Below the pieces are notes generated by a model. That model worked only from the letters and a program-made list of their open reading frames with translations. It ran no database searches and had not been told where the DNA came from. The position numbers and the translations under genes were made by a program. From NCBI RefSeq assembly GCF_009193265.1, contig NZ_VZZZ01000006.1, forward strand, positions 372,001 to 436,000: 64,000 nucleotides of DNA. Reading direction: 5' to 3'. The number at the start of each line of letters is the position of its first letter. The stretch's first letter is position 1. Below are positions 1 through 9,208 of this stretch, in pieces. The DNA comes from Marinobacter changyiensis (GTDB lineage Bacteria > Pseudomonadota > Gammaproteobacteria > Pseudomonadales > Oleiphilaceae).

Positions 1-218
1 GCGACAATCGCCGCGGAGCCTGCCATGGCAAACCAGTAGTGGACACCCACGTCCACCATCAGGAAGTACGACATGAAGGCGCCCACCATGTAGAGCGCAC
101 CATGGGCGAAGTTAGGAATATGCAGGATGCCGTAAACCAGCGTTAACCCCAGGGCAACCAGGCCGTAAATGCTGCCCAGGGTCAGGCCGTTCATGATTTG
201 CTGTAAGAAAAGGTTCAA
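1..218 (-). CDS. livH: Branched-chain amino acid ABC transporter permease LivH (N-terminal part, runs off the window)
   Basis: The first 72 codons of an inner-membrane permease of the LivH type are visible. The N-terminus reads LNLFLQQIMNGLTLGSIY followed by GLVALGLTLVYGILHIPNFA, which is the characteristic opening of LivH (QQ-NGL-LGS-Y-L-ALGLTL-YG). I chose the TTG start because a GGGAGA ribosome binding site lies about 7 nt upstream; an internal ATG 24 nt downstream is the alternative. LivH works with LivM, LivG, LivF and a periplasmic binding protein. It follows a CoA ligase gene on the same strand after 160 nt, so it may import the carboxylate or branched substrate handled by the upstream catabolic operon. 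That substrate link is inference. Confidence 0.88.
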   Translation of the reverse strand, partial: MNLFLQQIMNGLTLGSIYGLVALGLTLVYGILHIPNFAHGALYMVGAFMSYFLMVDVGVHYWFAMAGSAAIV

Positions 219-378
219 ACCAGTCTCCCGTAAAATTGTTGTTGTCGGGGCTCGGAACTACTGTTTCAGTTTTGCTGACTCCAGAGCGTACAGGAGCGAT
301 CAGAGCAAAGAGTACAGGGTGGATCGGAACAATCATATGACAAAACCCAGTTCCGCTCTGCGGACCCAAAGATCCTTG

Positions 379-2040
379 TTAGCCCTCTGACTTCCACTCC
401 TGATCCTGCAACGCTTTCCACATCAACTTGCCGGTCGGGGACTTCGGTAGTTCGGTGACAAACTGGATAATTTCAGGAACCTTGTAGGCTGCCATTTCCT
501 CTTTACACCAGGCCACAATGTCGGCAGTGGTGATGTCCTGGGCATCGTCCCTTAGCACGATACAGGCCTTTACCGTTTCCCCCCGCTTGGGGTGCGGTGA
601 TGAAATAATGCAACACTCGTGAATGGCCGGGTGGCGGTACATCAGGCTCTCTACCTCGGAGGGCCAGACTTTGAAACCGGAGGCATTGATCATCCGCTTG
701 ACCCGATCCACCATGAAGAAGTAGCCCTCTTCATCGTAATAGGCCAGATCACCGGTACGGAAGAAGCGCTCGCCATCCAGAGTTATGAACGCAGCCTCGG
801 TTTCCGCCGGCCGGTTCCAGTAACCGACTGTTATTTGCGGGCCCCGACTGACGATTTCGCCCACTTCGCCGACTGCTTTTTCCTCCAGGGTTTCCAGGTC
901 CACGATACGGGAATCCACATCAAACACCGGAATACCCAGACACTGGGGCTTGGGACGGTTTGGCGGGTTAATGTGGGTGGCTGCCATGGTTTCAGACAGG
1001 CCATAGCCCTCAATGTAATCCAGACCGGTCATGTCCTTCAGCTTGCGGGCAATGGATGCCGGCATCGCAGCCCCGCCACCACCGATGGTGTTCAGGCTGC
1101 TGAGGTCGTACTGGTCGATGTCCGGGTTGGAGAGAAAGTCCACCGCCATGGTGACGATGTTGGTCCAGGCAGTGATTTTGTAGCGCTCGATCAGCCGGGC
1201 CGCGGTGGTGCGGTTCCAGCGCGTCATGATAACGCTGGTGGAGCCGCAGTAGATGGGGCTGTTCATCGAGCCCTGCATGCCGGTGACATGGAAAAATGGC
1301 AAGGTGGCAAGCTGCACCGAATCGGCCGTGCTGGTATTCCAGAATGACCGGTGAACGGCCGTTGCCATGACGCCCCGGTGGGTGTGCATGCAGCCTTTCG
1401 GAGCACCGGTGGTGCCGGAGCTGTAGGGGATCACCGCCAGATCATCCGGGCCCGCCGTGTGCTCCGATGGCTGGCCACCAGAGTTCAGAGCGTCTTCCCA
1501 GGCGATGAAACCGGAAATTCCCGATGGCTCCGCCGGGGCAGTCACCTCCGGTGGTAAATCCAGGTCTGTAGGCGCTTTCACATAGGTGCCGTAAGTCGCC
1601 ACCACCACCTGCTCGAGATTGGACGGCCCAATCAGCGGGGCGATAAATCGGGTCAGCTCTTGCCCGGCCAGACACACCCGGGCTCCGGTATCGGCGACAT
1701 AGTGTTCCAGCTCGGCGGTGCGGTTCATCGGGTTAACCGGAATCACCACGGCGTCCGCCCGCAGGATGGCGTAGTAAGCCACCACGTACTGGGGCGAGTT
1801 CTGCATGTACAACATCACCCGGTCACCTTTGTGGACTCCCTGCGCTTGCAGGTAACCCGCCAGGGCCTCAACCTCACTCAACAACTCCCGGTAACTGATC
1901 TTGCTGTCGTAATAGATGATGGCGGTATGATCAGGATACCGCAGGGCAGAGATCGCTAGGTTGGTAAACACACTGGTCTGAGGCAATGTCATGGTCTTTG
2001 GCAGCTCTTTCGGCCAGACCCCGTAATGTCGTGTGAACAT
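379..2040 (-). CDS. AMP-dependent acyl-CoA synthetase/ligase (medium- or long-chain fatty acid type)
   Basis: A 553-residue member of the ANL adenylate-forming superfamily that would activate a carboxylic acid to its acyl-CoA through an acyl-adenylate. The P-loop A3 motif YSSGTTGAPKG is near residue 205, the A5 motif GYGLSE near 350, the A7 motif RTGDL near 435, and the catalytic lysine is in PTGKLMWK close to the C-terminus. A GGGAG ribosome binding site lies before the ATG. It is downstream of the surE, kinase, SDR and acyl-CoA dehydrogenase genes and upstream of livH, as expected for the entry step of a catabolic operon. The exact acid cannot be read from sequence; the family also includes aryl-CoA ligases. 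Confidence 0.9.
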   Translation of the reverse strand: MFTRHYGVWPKELPKTMTLPQTSVFTNLAISALRYPDHTAIIYYDSKISYRELLSEVEALAGYLQAQGVHKGDRVMLYMQNSPQYVVAYYAILRADAVVIPVNPMNRTAELEHYVADTGARVCLAGQELTRFIAPLIGPSNLEQVVVATYGTYVKAPTDLDLPPEVTAPAEPSGISGFIAWEDALNSGGQPSEHTAGPDDLAVIPYSSGTTGAPKGCMHTHRGVMATAVHRSFWNTSTADSVQLATLPFFHVTGMQGSMNSPIYCGSTSVIMTRWNRTTAARLIERYKITAWTNIVTMAVDFLSNPDIDQYDLSSLNTIGGGGAAMPASIARKLKDMTGLDYIEGYGLSETMAATHINPPNRPKPQCLGIPVFDVDSRIVDLETLEEKAVGEVGEIVSRGPQITVGYWNRPAETEAAFITLDGERFFRTGDLAYYDEEGYFFMVDRVKRMINASGFKVWPSEVESLMYRHPAIHECCIISSPHPKRGETVKACIVLRDDAQDITTADIVAWCKEEMAAYKVPEIIQFVTELPKSPTGKLMWKALQDQEWKSEG

Positions 2041-2123
2041 GCTTGTTATTCTCCCGATAGCACTTTTCTGAACAGCACTGTTGTGGATCGCACTTGTGTG
2101 AATCGCATTCGTGTAAAAAAGAC

Positions 2124-2885
2124 CTACAGCACCACCATCGTCACGCCGCCGGGCAGGCCCGCCGCGCTGCGCAACGGGCTTACCGCAATAGCATTATCCC
2201 GCAGCACGGCCACGTCCGAATCCGGCGCCACGATGTGACGGGAACTGCGCTCGAACCCCAGCCACCAGTACGGCAGGTTACGCCCGTCCTGGCCCGCCAG
2301 CAGCTGGGTGCGCTGAATAGAGCCGGTGGATTGCCGGGCCCAGCGCATTTCACTGATGTCTTCGGCCTCACAGGCCGGGAAATTCACGTTCCAGCAGCAG
2401 GGCTGGTCGGCTTGCCAGAGCGCGCGGATGACCCGCTCCCCCCAGACGCTGACTGGCGCCCAGCTGATACCGTCACGGTTGAGATAGGCCTGGCTCAGGG
2501 CAATCGCCGGAATGCCCATGTGTTCCGCCGTCAGTACCGCGCCGACGGTGCCGGAATACTGCACCGAATCGCTGATATTGGCACCGCAATTGACGCCGGA
2601 GAGCACCAGATCCGGTGGGGTTTCCCCGAACCATTCCGCCAGCGCAAACAGCACGCAGTCCGCGGGCGTGCCGGACACCGCATAGCGCCGGTTGGCATGC
2701 TGATAGACCCGCAGTGGCGTGTGCAGGGAGATACTCTGGCCGGCCCCGCTGCGGTCGTGTTCCGGCGCCACCACCCAGACCTCTTCCGCCAGCCCATGGG
2801 CGATATCGGTCAGCACTTCCAGGCCGGGCGCGGCGATGCCGTCGTCGTTGGTGATCAGTATCCGCTTTACCATGGCATCGTTCAT
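2124..2885 (-). CDS. surE: SurE-family 5'/3'-nucleotidase / phosphatase
   Basis: A 253-residue SurE acid phosphatase. Metal-site residues of the family are present: the Asp pair in ITNDDG near residue 11, Ser in EHDRSGAG near 45, and Asn in LSGVNCGAN near 97, followed by YSGTVGAV. Normal SurE length is about 250. The start was placed where the ATG overlaps the TGA of the upstream kinase gene, with AGGGAA upstream; an internal ATG 12 nt later (MVKRILITNDDG) is the alternative. Housekeeping surE usually sits with pcm and nlpD. Here it lies inside a fatty or hydroxy-acid operon directly coupled to a kinase, so it is probably a specialised paralogue. A role in removing phosphate from acyl or CoA intermediates is speculation. 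Confidence 0.9.
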   Translation of the reverse strand: MNDAMVKRILITNDDGIAAPGLEVLTDIAHGLAEEVWVVAPEHDRSGAGQSISLHTPLRVYQHANRRYAVSGTPADCVLFALAEWFGETPPDLVLSGVNCGANISDSVQYSGTVGAVLTAEHMGIPAIALSQAYLNRDGISWAPVSVWGERVIRALWQADQPCCWNVNFPACEAEDISEMRWARQSTGSIQRTQLLAGQDGRNLPYWWLGFERSSRHIVAPDSDVAVLRDNAIAVSPLRSAAGLPGGVTMVVL

Positions 2886-3970
2886 GATTCGATTCCCTGT
2901 TTGCCCTGTTGGGCGATGCGCCAGCCGGCTTCGGCCAGCACATGAGCCCGCTCGCCCACCTGCAGGGCGTTGGCGTTGCTGGCATTACCCTGCAATGCCC
3001 GGGCATAGACGCCCTGGAGAATCGCCGCCAGCCGGAACAGCGAGAACGCGAGGAACACGTGCCAGTCATTGATACCAGACCGGCCGGACTGCTGACAGTA
3101 GCGCTCAATGGTGGCCTGTTCATCAGGAATGCCCAGCGCTGTCAGGTCCTCCCCCACCAGACCACGCATGCCGACCAGGTCCCTGGGCAGATGGTAAGGC
3201 AGGCAGTAGTAGGCAAGATCTGCAATGGGGTGGCCCAGGGTGGAGAGCTCCCAGTCCAGAATGGCAACGATTTCCGGCTTGTCCTGAGCCAGCATCAGGT
3301 TGCCCAGCCGGTAATCACCGTGGGCAATGGCGCATTCGTCATGGCCTGGCAGGTTTTCCGGCAGCCAGGCCATGAGCTTGTCCATGGCGGGCATTTCTCC
3401 CGTCCGGGAGGCTTGATACTGTTTGCTCCAGCGCGCCACCTGCCGCGCCACGTAGCCGTCCGGACGACCGAAATCTCCCAGCCCGATGGCGTTGACGTCC
3501 ACACTGTGCAGGGCCGCCAGAGTGTCCATGGCAGCCTGGTGCACCGGGGTGCGCTCGGAAAAGTCGATATCCCTCAGGGCCGGATGACTGACCACTCTGC
3601 CCGGCATAAAGTCCATCACATAAAACGGCGTGCCGATGATGCCACTGTCTTCACACAGCACCCGGGTCCGGGGCACCGGCACGTCGGTGTGTTCGGACAG
3701 TGCCCGTATCACCTTGTACTCGCGCTCGACCATGTGGGCCGAGGGCAGCACTTTGCCCGGCGGTTTCTTGCGCAGCACATAACGACCGCTGTCGGCTTCC
3801 AGCAGATAGGTCGGGTTGGATTGCCCGCCCTGAAACTGTCTGATCTCAAGCCGGTCGCCAATGTCCGGCATGTTAGCCTGCAACCAGGTCAATAGTTTGG
3901 CCTCATCAAATCGGTGCGCTGGCAACACGTCAACCAACTCGGGATCCGTTGTTTTCTTGCTGTCCGTCAT
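2882..3970 (-). CDS. APH-family phosphotransferase (LvaA / ACAD10-11-type hydroxyacyl-CoA kinase)
   Basis: An aminoglycoside-phosphotransferase-fold kinase of about 362 residues. The ATP-site segment GGQSNPTYLLEADSGRYVLRK is near residue 48, the catalytic loop AHGDYRLGNLML near 205, and the metal-binding motif ILDWELSTLGHP follows about 20 residues later. I chose the ATG preceded by GAGGG at 6 nt; an ATG 15 nt upstream is also possible. Proteins of this subfamily act on hydroxyacyl-CoA in partnership with acyl-CoA dehydrogenases (LvaA/LvaC in Pseudomonas levulinate catabolism, and the APH and ACAD domains of ACAD10/ACAD11). The dehydrogenase gene is two genes upstream in the same operon, which supports that role. 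It is not expected to be an antibiotic resistance enzyme. Confidence 0.85.
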   Translation of the reverse strand: MTDSKKTTDPELVDVLPAHRFDEAKLLTWLQANMPDIGDRLEIRQFQGGQSNPTYLLEADSGRYVLRKKPPGKVLPSAHMVEREYKVIRALSEHTDVPVPRTRVLCEDSGIIGTPFYVMDFMPGRVVSHPALRDIDFSERTPVHQAAMDTLAALHSVDVNAIGLGDFGRPDGYVARQVARWSKQYQASRTGEMPAMDKLMAWLPENLPGHDECAIAHGDYRLGNLMLAQDKPEIVAILDWELSTLGHPIADLAYYCLPYHLPRDLVGMRGLVGEDLTALGIPDEQATIERYCQQSGRSGINDWHVFLAFSLFRLAAILQGVYARALQGNASNANALQVGERAHVLAEAGWRIAQQGKQGIES

Positions 3971-4007
3971 CGTGCCCTCAACCATATGATTCTCGATGCC
4001 AGCCCGT

Positions 4008-4775
4008 TTAACAGGCGGTCTCGCCCCCGTCTGCCACAATAACCTGGCCGGTAATATAGGCGCTGGCAGGGGTTGACAGGAACACCGCCAGGCCGGCGAT
4101 ATCAACCGGATCGCCAATGCGGCGCAGAGGTGTTTTCTCTTCCGCGCGTTTTACCCGCACCGGGTCTTCCAGTAAGGCTTTCGCGAAGTCCGTCTTGATC
4201 AGACCCGGAGCAATGGCATTAACCCGGATACCTTTCGGCCCCCACTCCACCGCCAGGTTGCGGGCGAGCGCGGCTTCCGCTGCCTTGGACACACCGTAGG
4301 TGCCAATTACGGTATTACCCCGCAGCCCGGCAATGCTGGACAGCATGACCACCGCTCCATCGCCCCGCTCTGCCATGCCCGGCAGCACCATCTGGGTGAG
4401 CCAGAAGGAGCCTTTGACGTTGGTATTCATGATCTTGTCCCAGGCCTCATCGGTCATCTCCTGGGTAGGCCCGTAGACCGGGTTGGTGGCTGCGTTGCAG
4501 ACCAGCACGTCAATTTGGCCCCAGGCGGCGAGGGTTTTATCCACCAGATTCTGCAAGTCGTCTTTCTTGCCCACGTGACAGGGAATGGCAATGGCCTCGA
4601 AGCCCTGATCTTTCAACTCTCCGGCCACCTGGTCACAGACCTCGGCCTTGCGGCTGGAAATTACTACCCGGGCGCCGCAACGGGCCATTTCTTCAGCGAT
4701 GGAGCGGCCGATGCCTTTGGTGGAGCCGGTAATGAGCGCGACCTTGCCGGTCATATCAAATAAGGGGTTGGTCAT
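4008..4775 (-). CDS. SDR-family oxidoreductase
   Basis: A 255-residue classical short-chain dehydrogenase. The cofactor motif TGSTKGIG is near residue 16, NAA near 94, the catalytic Ser in LSSIAG near 145, the Tyr-Lys pair in YGVSKAA near 160, and PGLIKTDF near 190. SSRK after the second strand suggests NADP(H) preference, which is only a weak indicator. The C-terminal SAYITGQVIVADGG is typical of FabG-like members. It lies 15 nt downstream of the acyl-CoA dehydrogenase gene and 37 nt upstream of the kinase gene, so it likely oxidises a hydroxyacyl intermediate in the same pathway. Confidence 0.9.
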   Translation of the reverse strand: MTNPLFDMTGKVALITGSTKGIGRSIAEEMARCGARVVISSRKAEVCDQVAGELKDQGFEAIAIPCHVGKKDDLQNLVDKTLAAWGQIDVLVCNAATNPVYGPTQEMTDEAWDKIMNTNVKGSFWLTQMVLPGMAERGDGAVVMLSSIAGLRGNTVIGTYGVSKAAEAALARNLAVEWGPKGIRVNAIAPGLIKTDFAKALLEDPVRVKRAEEKTPLRRIGDPVDIAGLAVFLSTPASAYITGQVIVADGGETAC

Positions 4776-4790
4776 GGTTCAGGCTCCGTT

Positions 4791-6014
4791 TCAGTGGCTG
4801 GCCGGCTGGGCTTTAGGGTAATCCCGCAGTTCGATTTTCGCGATACTGTCCAGATGCACCTCATCCGGGCCGTCCGCGAGACGGAGGGTGCGGATGTGCG
4901 CCCAGGAGGCTGCGAGGAAAGTATCCTGGCAAACACCCATGGCGCCGTGGGCCTGAATCGCACGGTCCAGCACCGCCAGTGCCATATTGGGGGCCGCAAC
5001 CTTGATCATGGCAATTTCCTGGCGCGCCACCTTGTTGCCGACCGTGTCCATCATGTGGGCCGCTTTCAGGGTCAGCAGGCGGGTCTGTTCGATCTCCAGG
5101 CGGGAGCGGGCAATGTCCTTGCGGATGGAATCAAACCGCACCAGCTGCTTGCCAAAGGCTTCGCGCTCGTTGACCCGCTGGCACATGGCTTCCAGGGCGC
5201 GCTCGGCCACCCCGATGGTGCGCATGCAGTGGTGAATACGGCCAGGGCCAAGGCGTCCCTGGGCAATCTCGAAGCCGCGGCCTTCACCCAACAGGATATT
5301 TGACGCCGGCACCCGCACGTTGTCGTAGACAACTTCGGCGTGGCCGTGGGGCGCGTGATCGTAGCCAAACACCGTCAACGGCCGCACGATCGTCACGCCC
5401 GGCGAGTCAAACGGCACCAGAATCATGGATTGCTGGGCATGGCGGGCGGCCGAGGGGTCGGTCTTGCCCATCACAATGGCAATCTTGCAGGTGGTGGTCA
5501 TGGCACCGGACGACCACCATTTGCGGCCATTGATCACATACTCGTCACCGTCACGACGAATCTCGCAGGCAATGTTGGTGGCATCGGAGGAGGCAACATC
5601 CGGTTCGGTCATCGCAAAGCAGGACCGGATCTCGCCATTCAGCAATGGTTTGAGCCATTGCTCCTGATGCTCCGGCGTGCCGTAACGGGCAAGCACTTCC
5701 ATGTTGCCGGTATCCGGTGCCGAGCAGTTGAAGACTTCCGGCGCCATATGGGAGCGACCCATGATTTCGCACAGATGGGCATATTCAAAATTGCTCAGCC
5801 CGGCGCCAAACTCGCTTTCAGGCAGGAACAGGTTCCACAGTCCTGCCGATTTGGCTTTGGCTTTCAGCTCTTCCAGAATGGCTGTCGGTGCCCAGCGGTT
5901 TTCAGCCGTCGCAATCTGCTCATGGTGCAGGTGTTCGTTGGGATACACGTGCGCATCCATAAACTCGATGAGCTGCTGTTGCAACTGTTTGGCTTTGTCT
6001 GAAAGTTCAAACAT
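4791..6014 (-). CDS. Acyl-CoA dehydrogenase (ACAD10/11-like)
   Basis: A 407-residue FAD-dependent acyl-CoA dehydrogenase. The signature region [16 protein letters not shown] lies near residue 135, followed by the beta-domain segment [14 protein letters not shown], and the C-terminal helical domain contains QAHGAMGV and the [10 protein letters not shown] end typical of ACAD10/11 relatives. Length is normal. In the ACAD11 and LvaC branch the enzyme cooperates with an APH kinase: phosphorylation of a 4-hydroxyacyl-CoA is followed by loss of phosphate. The APH gene is two genes downstream in the same operon, so the two-protein version of that system is the best reading. Chain length is unknown. 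Confidence 0.92.
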   Translation of the reverse strand: MFELSDKAKQLQQQLIEFMDAHVYPNEHLHHEQIATAENRWAPTAILEELKAKAKSAGLWNLFLPESEFGAGLSNFEYAHLCEIMGRSHMAPEVFNCSAPDTGNMEVLARYGTPEHQEQWLKPLLNGEIRSCFAMTEPDVASSDATNIACEIRRDGDEYVINGRKWWSSGAMTTTCKIAIVMGKTDPSAARHAQQSMILVPFDSPGVTIVRPLTVFGYDHAPHGHAEVVYDNVRVPASNILLGEGRGFEIAQGRLGPGRIHHCMRTIGVAERALEAMCQRVNEREAFGKQLVRFDSIRKDIARSRLEIEQTRLLTLKAAHMMDTVGNKVARQEIAMIKVAAPNMALAVLDRAIQAHGAMGVCQDTFLAASWAHIRTLRLADGPDEVHLDSIAKIELRDYPKAQPASH

Positions 6015-6098
6015 GGTTGGTGCCTCTTGTGTTTGTTCTGTGTAACTTGTGATTGTTCTGGGCTATCCGATCAGAGCTGTCTGATCCGAGCCAGCCGG

Positions 6099-6545
6099 TC
6101 AGATTGGCACGCCCTCGGGCTTTTCGCTGCCGGTTCTGAGCCGGAAGGTGCCCTCGGCGATGGCCAGCAGATTTCCGGCTTCATCCCGGGCCTCACCGGT
6201 ACTGTTGAAAATCCTCTGCCCGCCAGCACGGCGCTCGCCCGTCACCCGAATGGTGCCGCTGGAGCATTGCCCGGTGAACGTGGTGGTCAGTGACAGGGTG
6301 ATGGCTTTTCGCATGCGGCCCGGGTAGGGGCAATACGTGCCCGCGTTGGCCAGCACAATATCCAGCAGCGAGGTCAGCACCCCGCCATGAATCACACCCC
6401 CCAGATTGATGTGCTTGGGCTGCAGTGTCAGCTCGATAACCGCGTGATTCTCATCCCAGGATACATGTCGGTAACCGAGCAACTGGTGGAAGCCCCCCAG
6501 CTCCTCGGCTGCCGTAATGGCAGAATGGCTCTTTGTTTCGGTCAT
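6099..6545 (-). CDS. PaaI-type hotdog-fold thioesterase
   Basis: A 148-residue single hotdog domain. The motif GGVIHGGVLTSLLDIVLANAG around residues 48-68 is the PaaI/YbgC-like HGGV...D signature with the acidic catalytic residue in the long helix. Strand pattern AITLSLTTTF and the length fit the family. Its ATG overlaps the TAA of the upstream SDR by one base, implying translational coupling. In this operon it would release CoA from stalled or over-accumulated acyl-CoA intermediates. The specific substrate cannot be read from sequence. Confidence 0.86.
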   Translation of the reverse strand: MTETKSHSAITAAEELGGFHQLLGYRHVSWDENHAVIELTLQPKHINLGGVIHGGVLTSLLDIVLANAGTYCPYPGRMRKAITLSLTTTFTGQCSSGTIRVTGERRAGGQRIFNSTGEARDEAGNLLAIAEGTFRLRTGSEKPEGVPI

Positions 6546-7330
6546 TAAACCTTCATCCCCGGCAGGTTCAGTGATGCGGTATTGCCGCCGTCGACCGGCA
6601 ACGCCTGCCCGGTAATGTAGCTGGCATCGTCACTGGCGAGAAACAGAATAGCGGCTGCAATCTCTGCCGGCACGCCGTAGCGTCGCAGTTCGCAGCGGGA
6701 ACCCAGCTTGTGGGCTTTTTCATGGGTGCGGGCATAGTTGAAAACCGGCTGGGTCATGCCGGTTTCTACCAAGCCCGGACACACCGCGTTTACCCGAATG
6801 TTGTCACCGCCCAGGTCACAGGCTGCTGTCATGGTGAGATTGATGACACCGGCTTTGGAGGCACTGTACGCGTTGCCACCGGCACCAGAGCGGATACCCG
6901 CCACCGAGGCGGTATTGACGATGGCGCCCTGACGGCGGGCCTGCATGTGGGGCGCAGTGTGTTTGATAAACAGCATGGGACCTATCAGGTTAACGTCCAG
7001 AATACGTTGCCACTCGGCCTCGTCCTGCTCGGTAATTGGTGGATGGTGGCCAGCGATACCGGCGTTGTTGCAGAGCACATCAATACGGCCAAAGGTTTTG
7101 ATGGTGTCCCCTATCAGTTTCTTGACCTGAGCCTCGTCTGACACATCCATCACACGACTCAACACCCGGGAGTCTTCCGACAGCATACCCCGGGTTTCTG
7201 CCAGCCCGACTTCCGACTGGTCAACCAGCACCAGATCAGCCCCTTCACGGGAGAGCCGTACTGCGGTGGCCTGACCAATGCCGCTGCCAGCACCGGTAAC
7301 CAGGGCTACCCGTTCGCTAAAACGCATCAT
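6545..7330 (-). CDS. SDR-family NAD(P)-dependent oxidoreductase
   Basis: A 261-residue classical SDR, the first gene of the minus-strand catabolic operon. Motifs: TGAGSGIG near residue 13, NNAG near 88, Ser in NTASVAG near 141, YSASKAG near 155, and ITGQALPVDGG at the C-terminus. The aspartate in LVLVDQS after the second strand suggests NAD+ preference. I chose the ATG preceded by AAAGGA at 7 nt, giving MMRFSERVALVTG; a longer reading frame begins 36 nt upstream but has no better site. It lies divergent to the CoA ligase gene at 7462, so the 131-bp interval should hold promoters for both directions. Confidence 0.9.
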   Translation of the reverse strand: MMRFSERVALVTGAGSGIGQATAVRLSREGADLVLVDQSEVGLAETRGMLSEDSRVLSRVMDVSDEAQVKKLIGDTIKTFGRIDVLCNNAGIAGHHPPITEQDEAEWQRILDVNLIGPMLFIKHTAPHMQARRQGAIVNTASVAGIRSGAGGNAYSASKAGVINLTMTAACDLGGDNIRVNAVCPGLVETGMTQPVFNYARTHEKAHKLGSRCELRRYGVPAEIAAAILFLASDDASYITGQALPVDGGNTASLNLPGMKV

Positions 7331-7461
7331 GGAATGATCCTTTCTTATACTTGGCGTGTTTCTCATCCTCTATTTAATTTGTCATGCCTCTCGGTTTTGA
7401 GTCAATATATTCGGAAATTAATTTCACTAGTCAGAACACAACAATCATCAAAGGCTACGAA

Positions 7462-9054
7462 ATGAAAGATTATGTGCGGAAGATGCCTGTCTACGCTCCG
7501 ATAAACAAGACAGAAACGCTCGACGCCATTGGCTGGAAGGTACAGGAGTATGCCCGCACCCAGCCTGATAAAATCGCCCTCATAGACAGCGACCAGGAAA
7601 TCACCTGGGCTGGATTTCTCGCCCGGGCCAACGCCATTGCCAACCAATTGCGGGCCCAGGGCCTGACCACCGGAGACACCGTCGCCGGACTGTCAGAAAA
7701 CAGCGCCGATTTCGTTGCCCTCTATCTTGGCACCCTCATCGCAGGCGGTTGTATGGTGCCACTGTCCGGCATGGCCAGCGGGGAGTCCCTGGCGCTGATG
7801 ATCAATGACTGTGACACCCGTTTCCTGTTTGTTTCCCGCCGCAATGCCGGGCTTTACGGCGAGGTCCGCGATCGTCTCGACCACATTCCCCCGGATAATC
7901 GCATCGGCCTGGACTTTCGCCCCGATGACAGCGGCATCAGCCTGGATGACTGGCTGCAGGACGCATCCCCGGAGCCGAACCCCGCAGAGGTCGGTCTGGA
8001 TGACGCCTTCAACATCATTTACAGCTCAGGCACTACCGGCACCCCCAAGGGCATACTCCACGATTACCGGTTCCGGTCCCGGCAAATCCGCCGGATGACC
8101 AGTAACGGGCTGGATGGTGACGCCATCAACCTGGTTTCCACGCCGCTGTACTCCAACACCACACTGGTGTCGATGCTGCCCACCCTGTTTAACGGTGGCA
8201 CCCTGGTGCTGATGGCGAAATTCAATGCCCATCAATTTCTGGAACTGGCCGAGGCCCGCAAAGTCACCCACGCCATGCTGGTACCGGTGCAGTACCAGCG
8301 CATACTGGCGGAGCCGGAATTTGACCGCTTTGATCTGTCTGCCTTCCGGCTCAAGCTGTCCACCAGCGCCCCGTTGCGGGCCAGGGTGATTCGCGAGGCC
8401 CTGGAGCGCTGGCCGGGCAATCTTCTGGAAGTGTATGGCCTGACCGAAGGCGGCATTTCCACCAGTCTCGATTGCGCCCGCCACCCTGACAAATGGGAGT
8501 CCGTGGGCAAGCCCACCGAAGGCGCGGAAGTGCGCATTCTCGATGAACAGGGCCAGGCCTTGCCGGTCGGGGAGATTGGCGAGATTGCCGGCCGTGCCGG
8601 TGCCATGATGCGGGGCTATTGCAATCGCGATGAGCAAACCCGTGAAATGCTGTGGACCAGCCCCGACGGCGAGGTGTTCTATAAAAGCGGTGACATGGGA
8701 CGGCTCGACGAAGACGGCTTCCTTTATATTCTCGATCGTCGCAAGGACATGATTATTTCCGGTGGGTTCAACATTTACGCGGTAGACCTGGAAAAGATTC
8801 TGTTGGCACATCCTGAAGTCAGCGATGCCGCCGTGATCGGCATTCCCAGCGACTACTGGGGCGAAACGCCACTGGGCCTGGTGGTGAAAACCCCCGGTGC
8901 CGGGGCGTCGGCTGCCGATATTCTGGCATGGGCCAACCTTCGTCTTGGCAAAGCCCAGCGACTGTCAGCGGTTGAATTCCGGGACGATTTGCCCCGCAAC
9001 ACCATTGGCAAGGTATTGAAACGGGAACTACGGGCCGACTACCTGAAACAGTAG
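7462..9054 (+). CDS. Class I adenylate-forming acid-CoA ligase
   Basis: A 530-residue ANL-superfamily ligase. A3 motif YSSGTTGTPKG is near residue 185, A5 EVYGLTEGG near 330, A7 KSGDMGRLDEDGF near 410, A8 ILDRRKDMIISGGFNIYAVDLE near 425-445, and the catalytic Lys in TIGKVLKR near the C-terminus. The open frame extends 78 nt upstream, but the ATG at 7462 with AAGG upstream matches the family N-terminus better. It lies divergent from the catabolic operon and directly upstream of a DctPQM TRAP transporter. It may therefore activate the acid imported by that transporter. Substrate unknown; fatty, aryl and crotonobetaine/carnitine-CoA ligase relatives are all possible. Confidence 0.9.
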   Translation: MKDYVRKMPVYAPINKTETLDAIGWKVQEYARTQPDKIALIDSDQEITWAGFLARANAIANQLRAQGLTTGDTVAGLSENSADFVALYLGTLIAGGCMVPLSGMASGESLALMINDCDTRFLFVSRRNAGLYGEVRDRLDHIPPDNRIGLDFRPDDSGISLDDWLQDASPEPNPAEVGLDDAFNIIYSSGTTGTPKGILHDYRFRSRQIRRMTSNGLDGDAINLVSTPLYSNTTLVSMLPTLFNGGTLVLMAKFNAHQFLELAEARKVTHAMLVPVQYQRILAEPEFDRFDLSAFRLKLSTSAPLRARVIREALERWPGNLLEVYGLTEGGISTSLDCARHPDKWESVGKPTEGAEVRILDEQGQALPVGEIGEIAGRAGAMMRGYCNRDEQTREMLWTSPDGEVFYKSGDMGRLDEDGFLYILDRRKDMIISGGFNIYAVDLEKILLAHPEVSDAAVIGIPSDYWGETPLGLVVKTPGAGASAADILAWANLRLGKAQRLSAVEFRDDLPRNTIGKVLKRELRADYLKQ

Positions 9055-9208
9055 ACGTCTACTAAGCTATTGCAAAAGACCAATCATGTGATAAATTCAG
9101 AAAATCTTGATTCGCCTTGCAGTCCATAATACCGCAGTGCGAAACACTAAAGAGAAAACCGGCAACAACACACCAGCTCCAACAGAGACAACAACAAGAG
9201 GTAACTTA

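Noticed and set aside
2909-3895. Plus-strand open frame of 328 codons opposite the kinase gene
   Set aside because: The minus-strand APH kinase has a full catalytic motif set; the plus frame is His-rich and unrecognisable.
2882-3970. Aminoglycoside resistance gene
   Set aside because: The APH fold is here part of the LvaA/ACAD-associated subfamily and lies in a fatty or hydroxy-acid operon.
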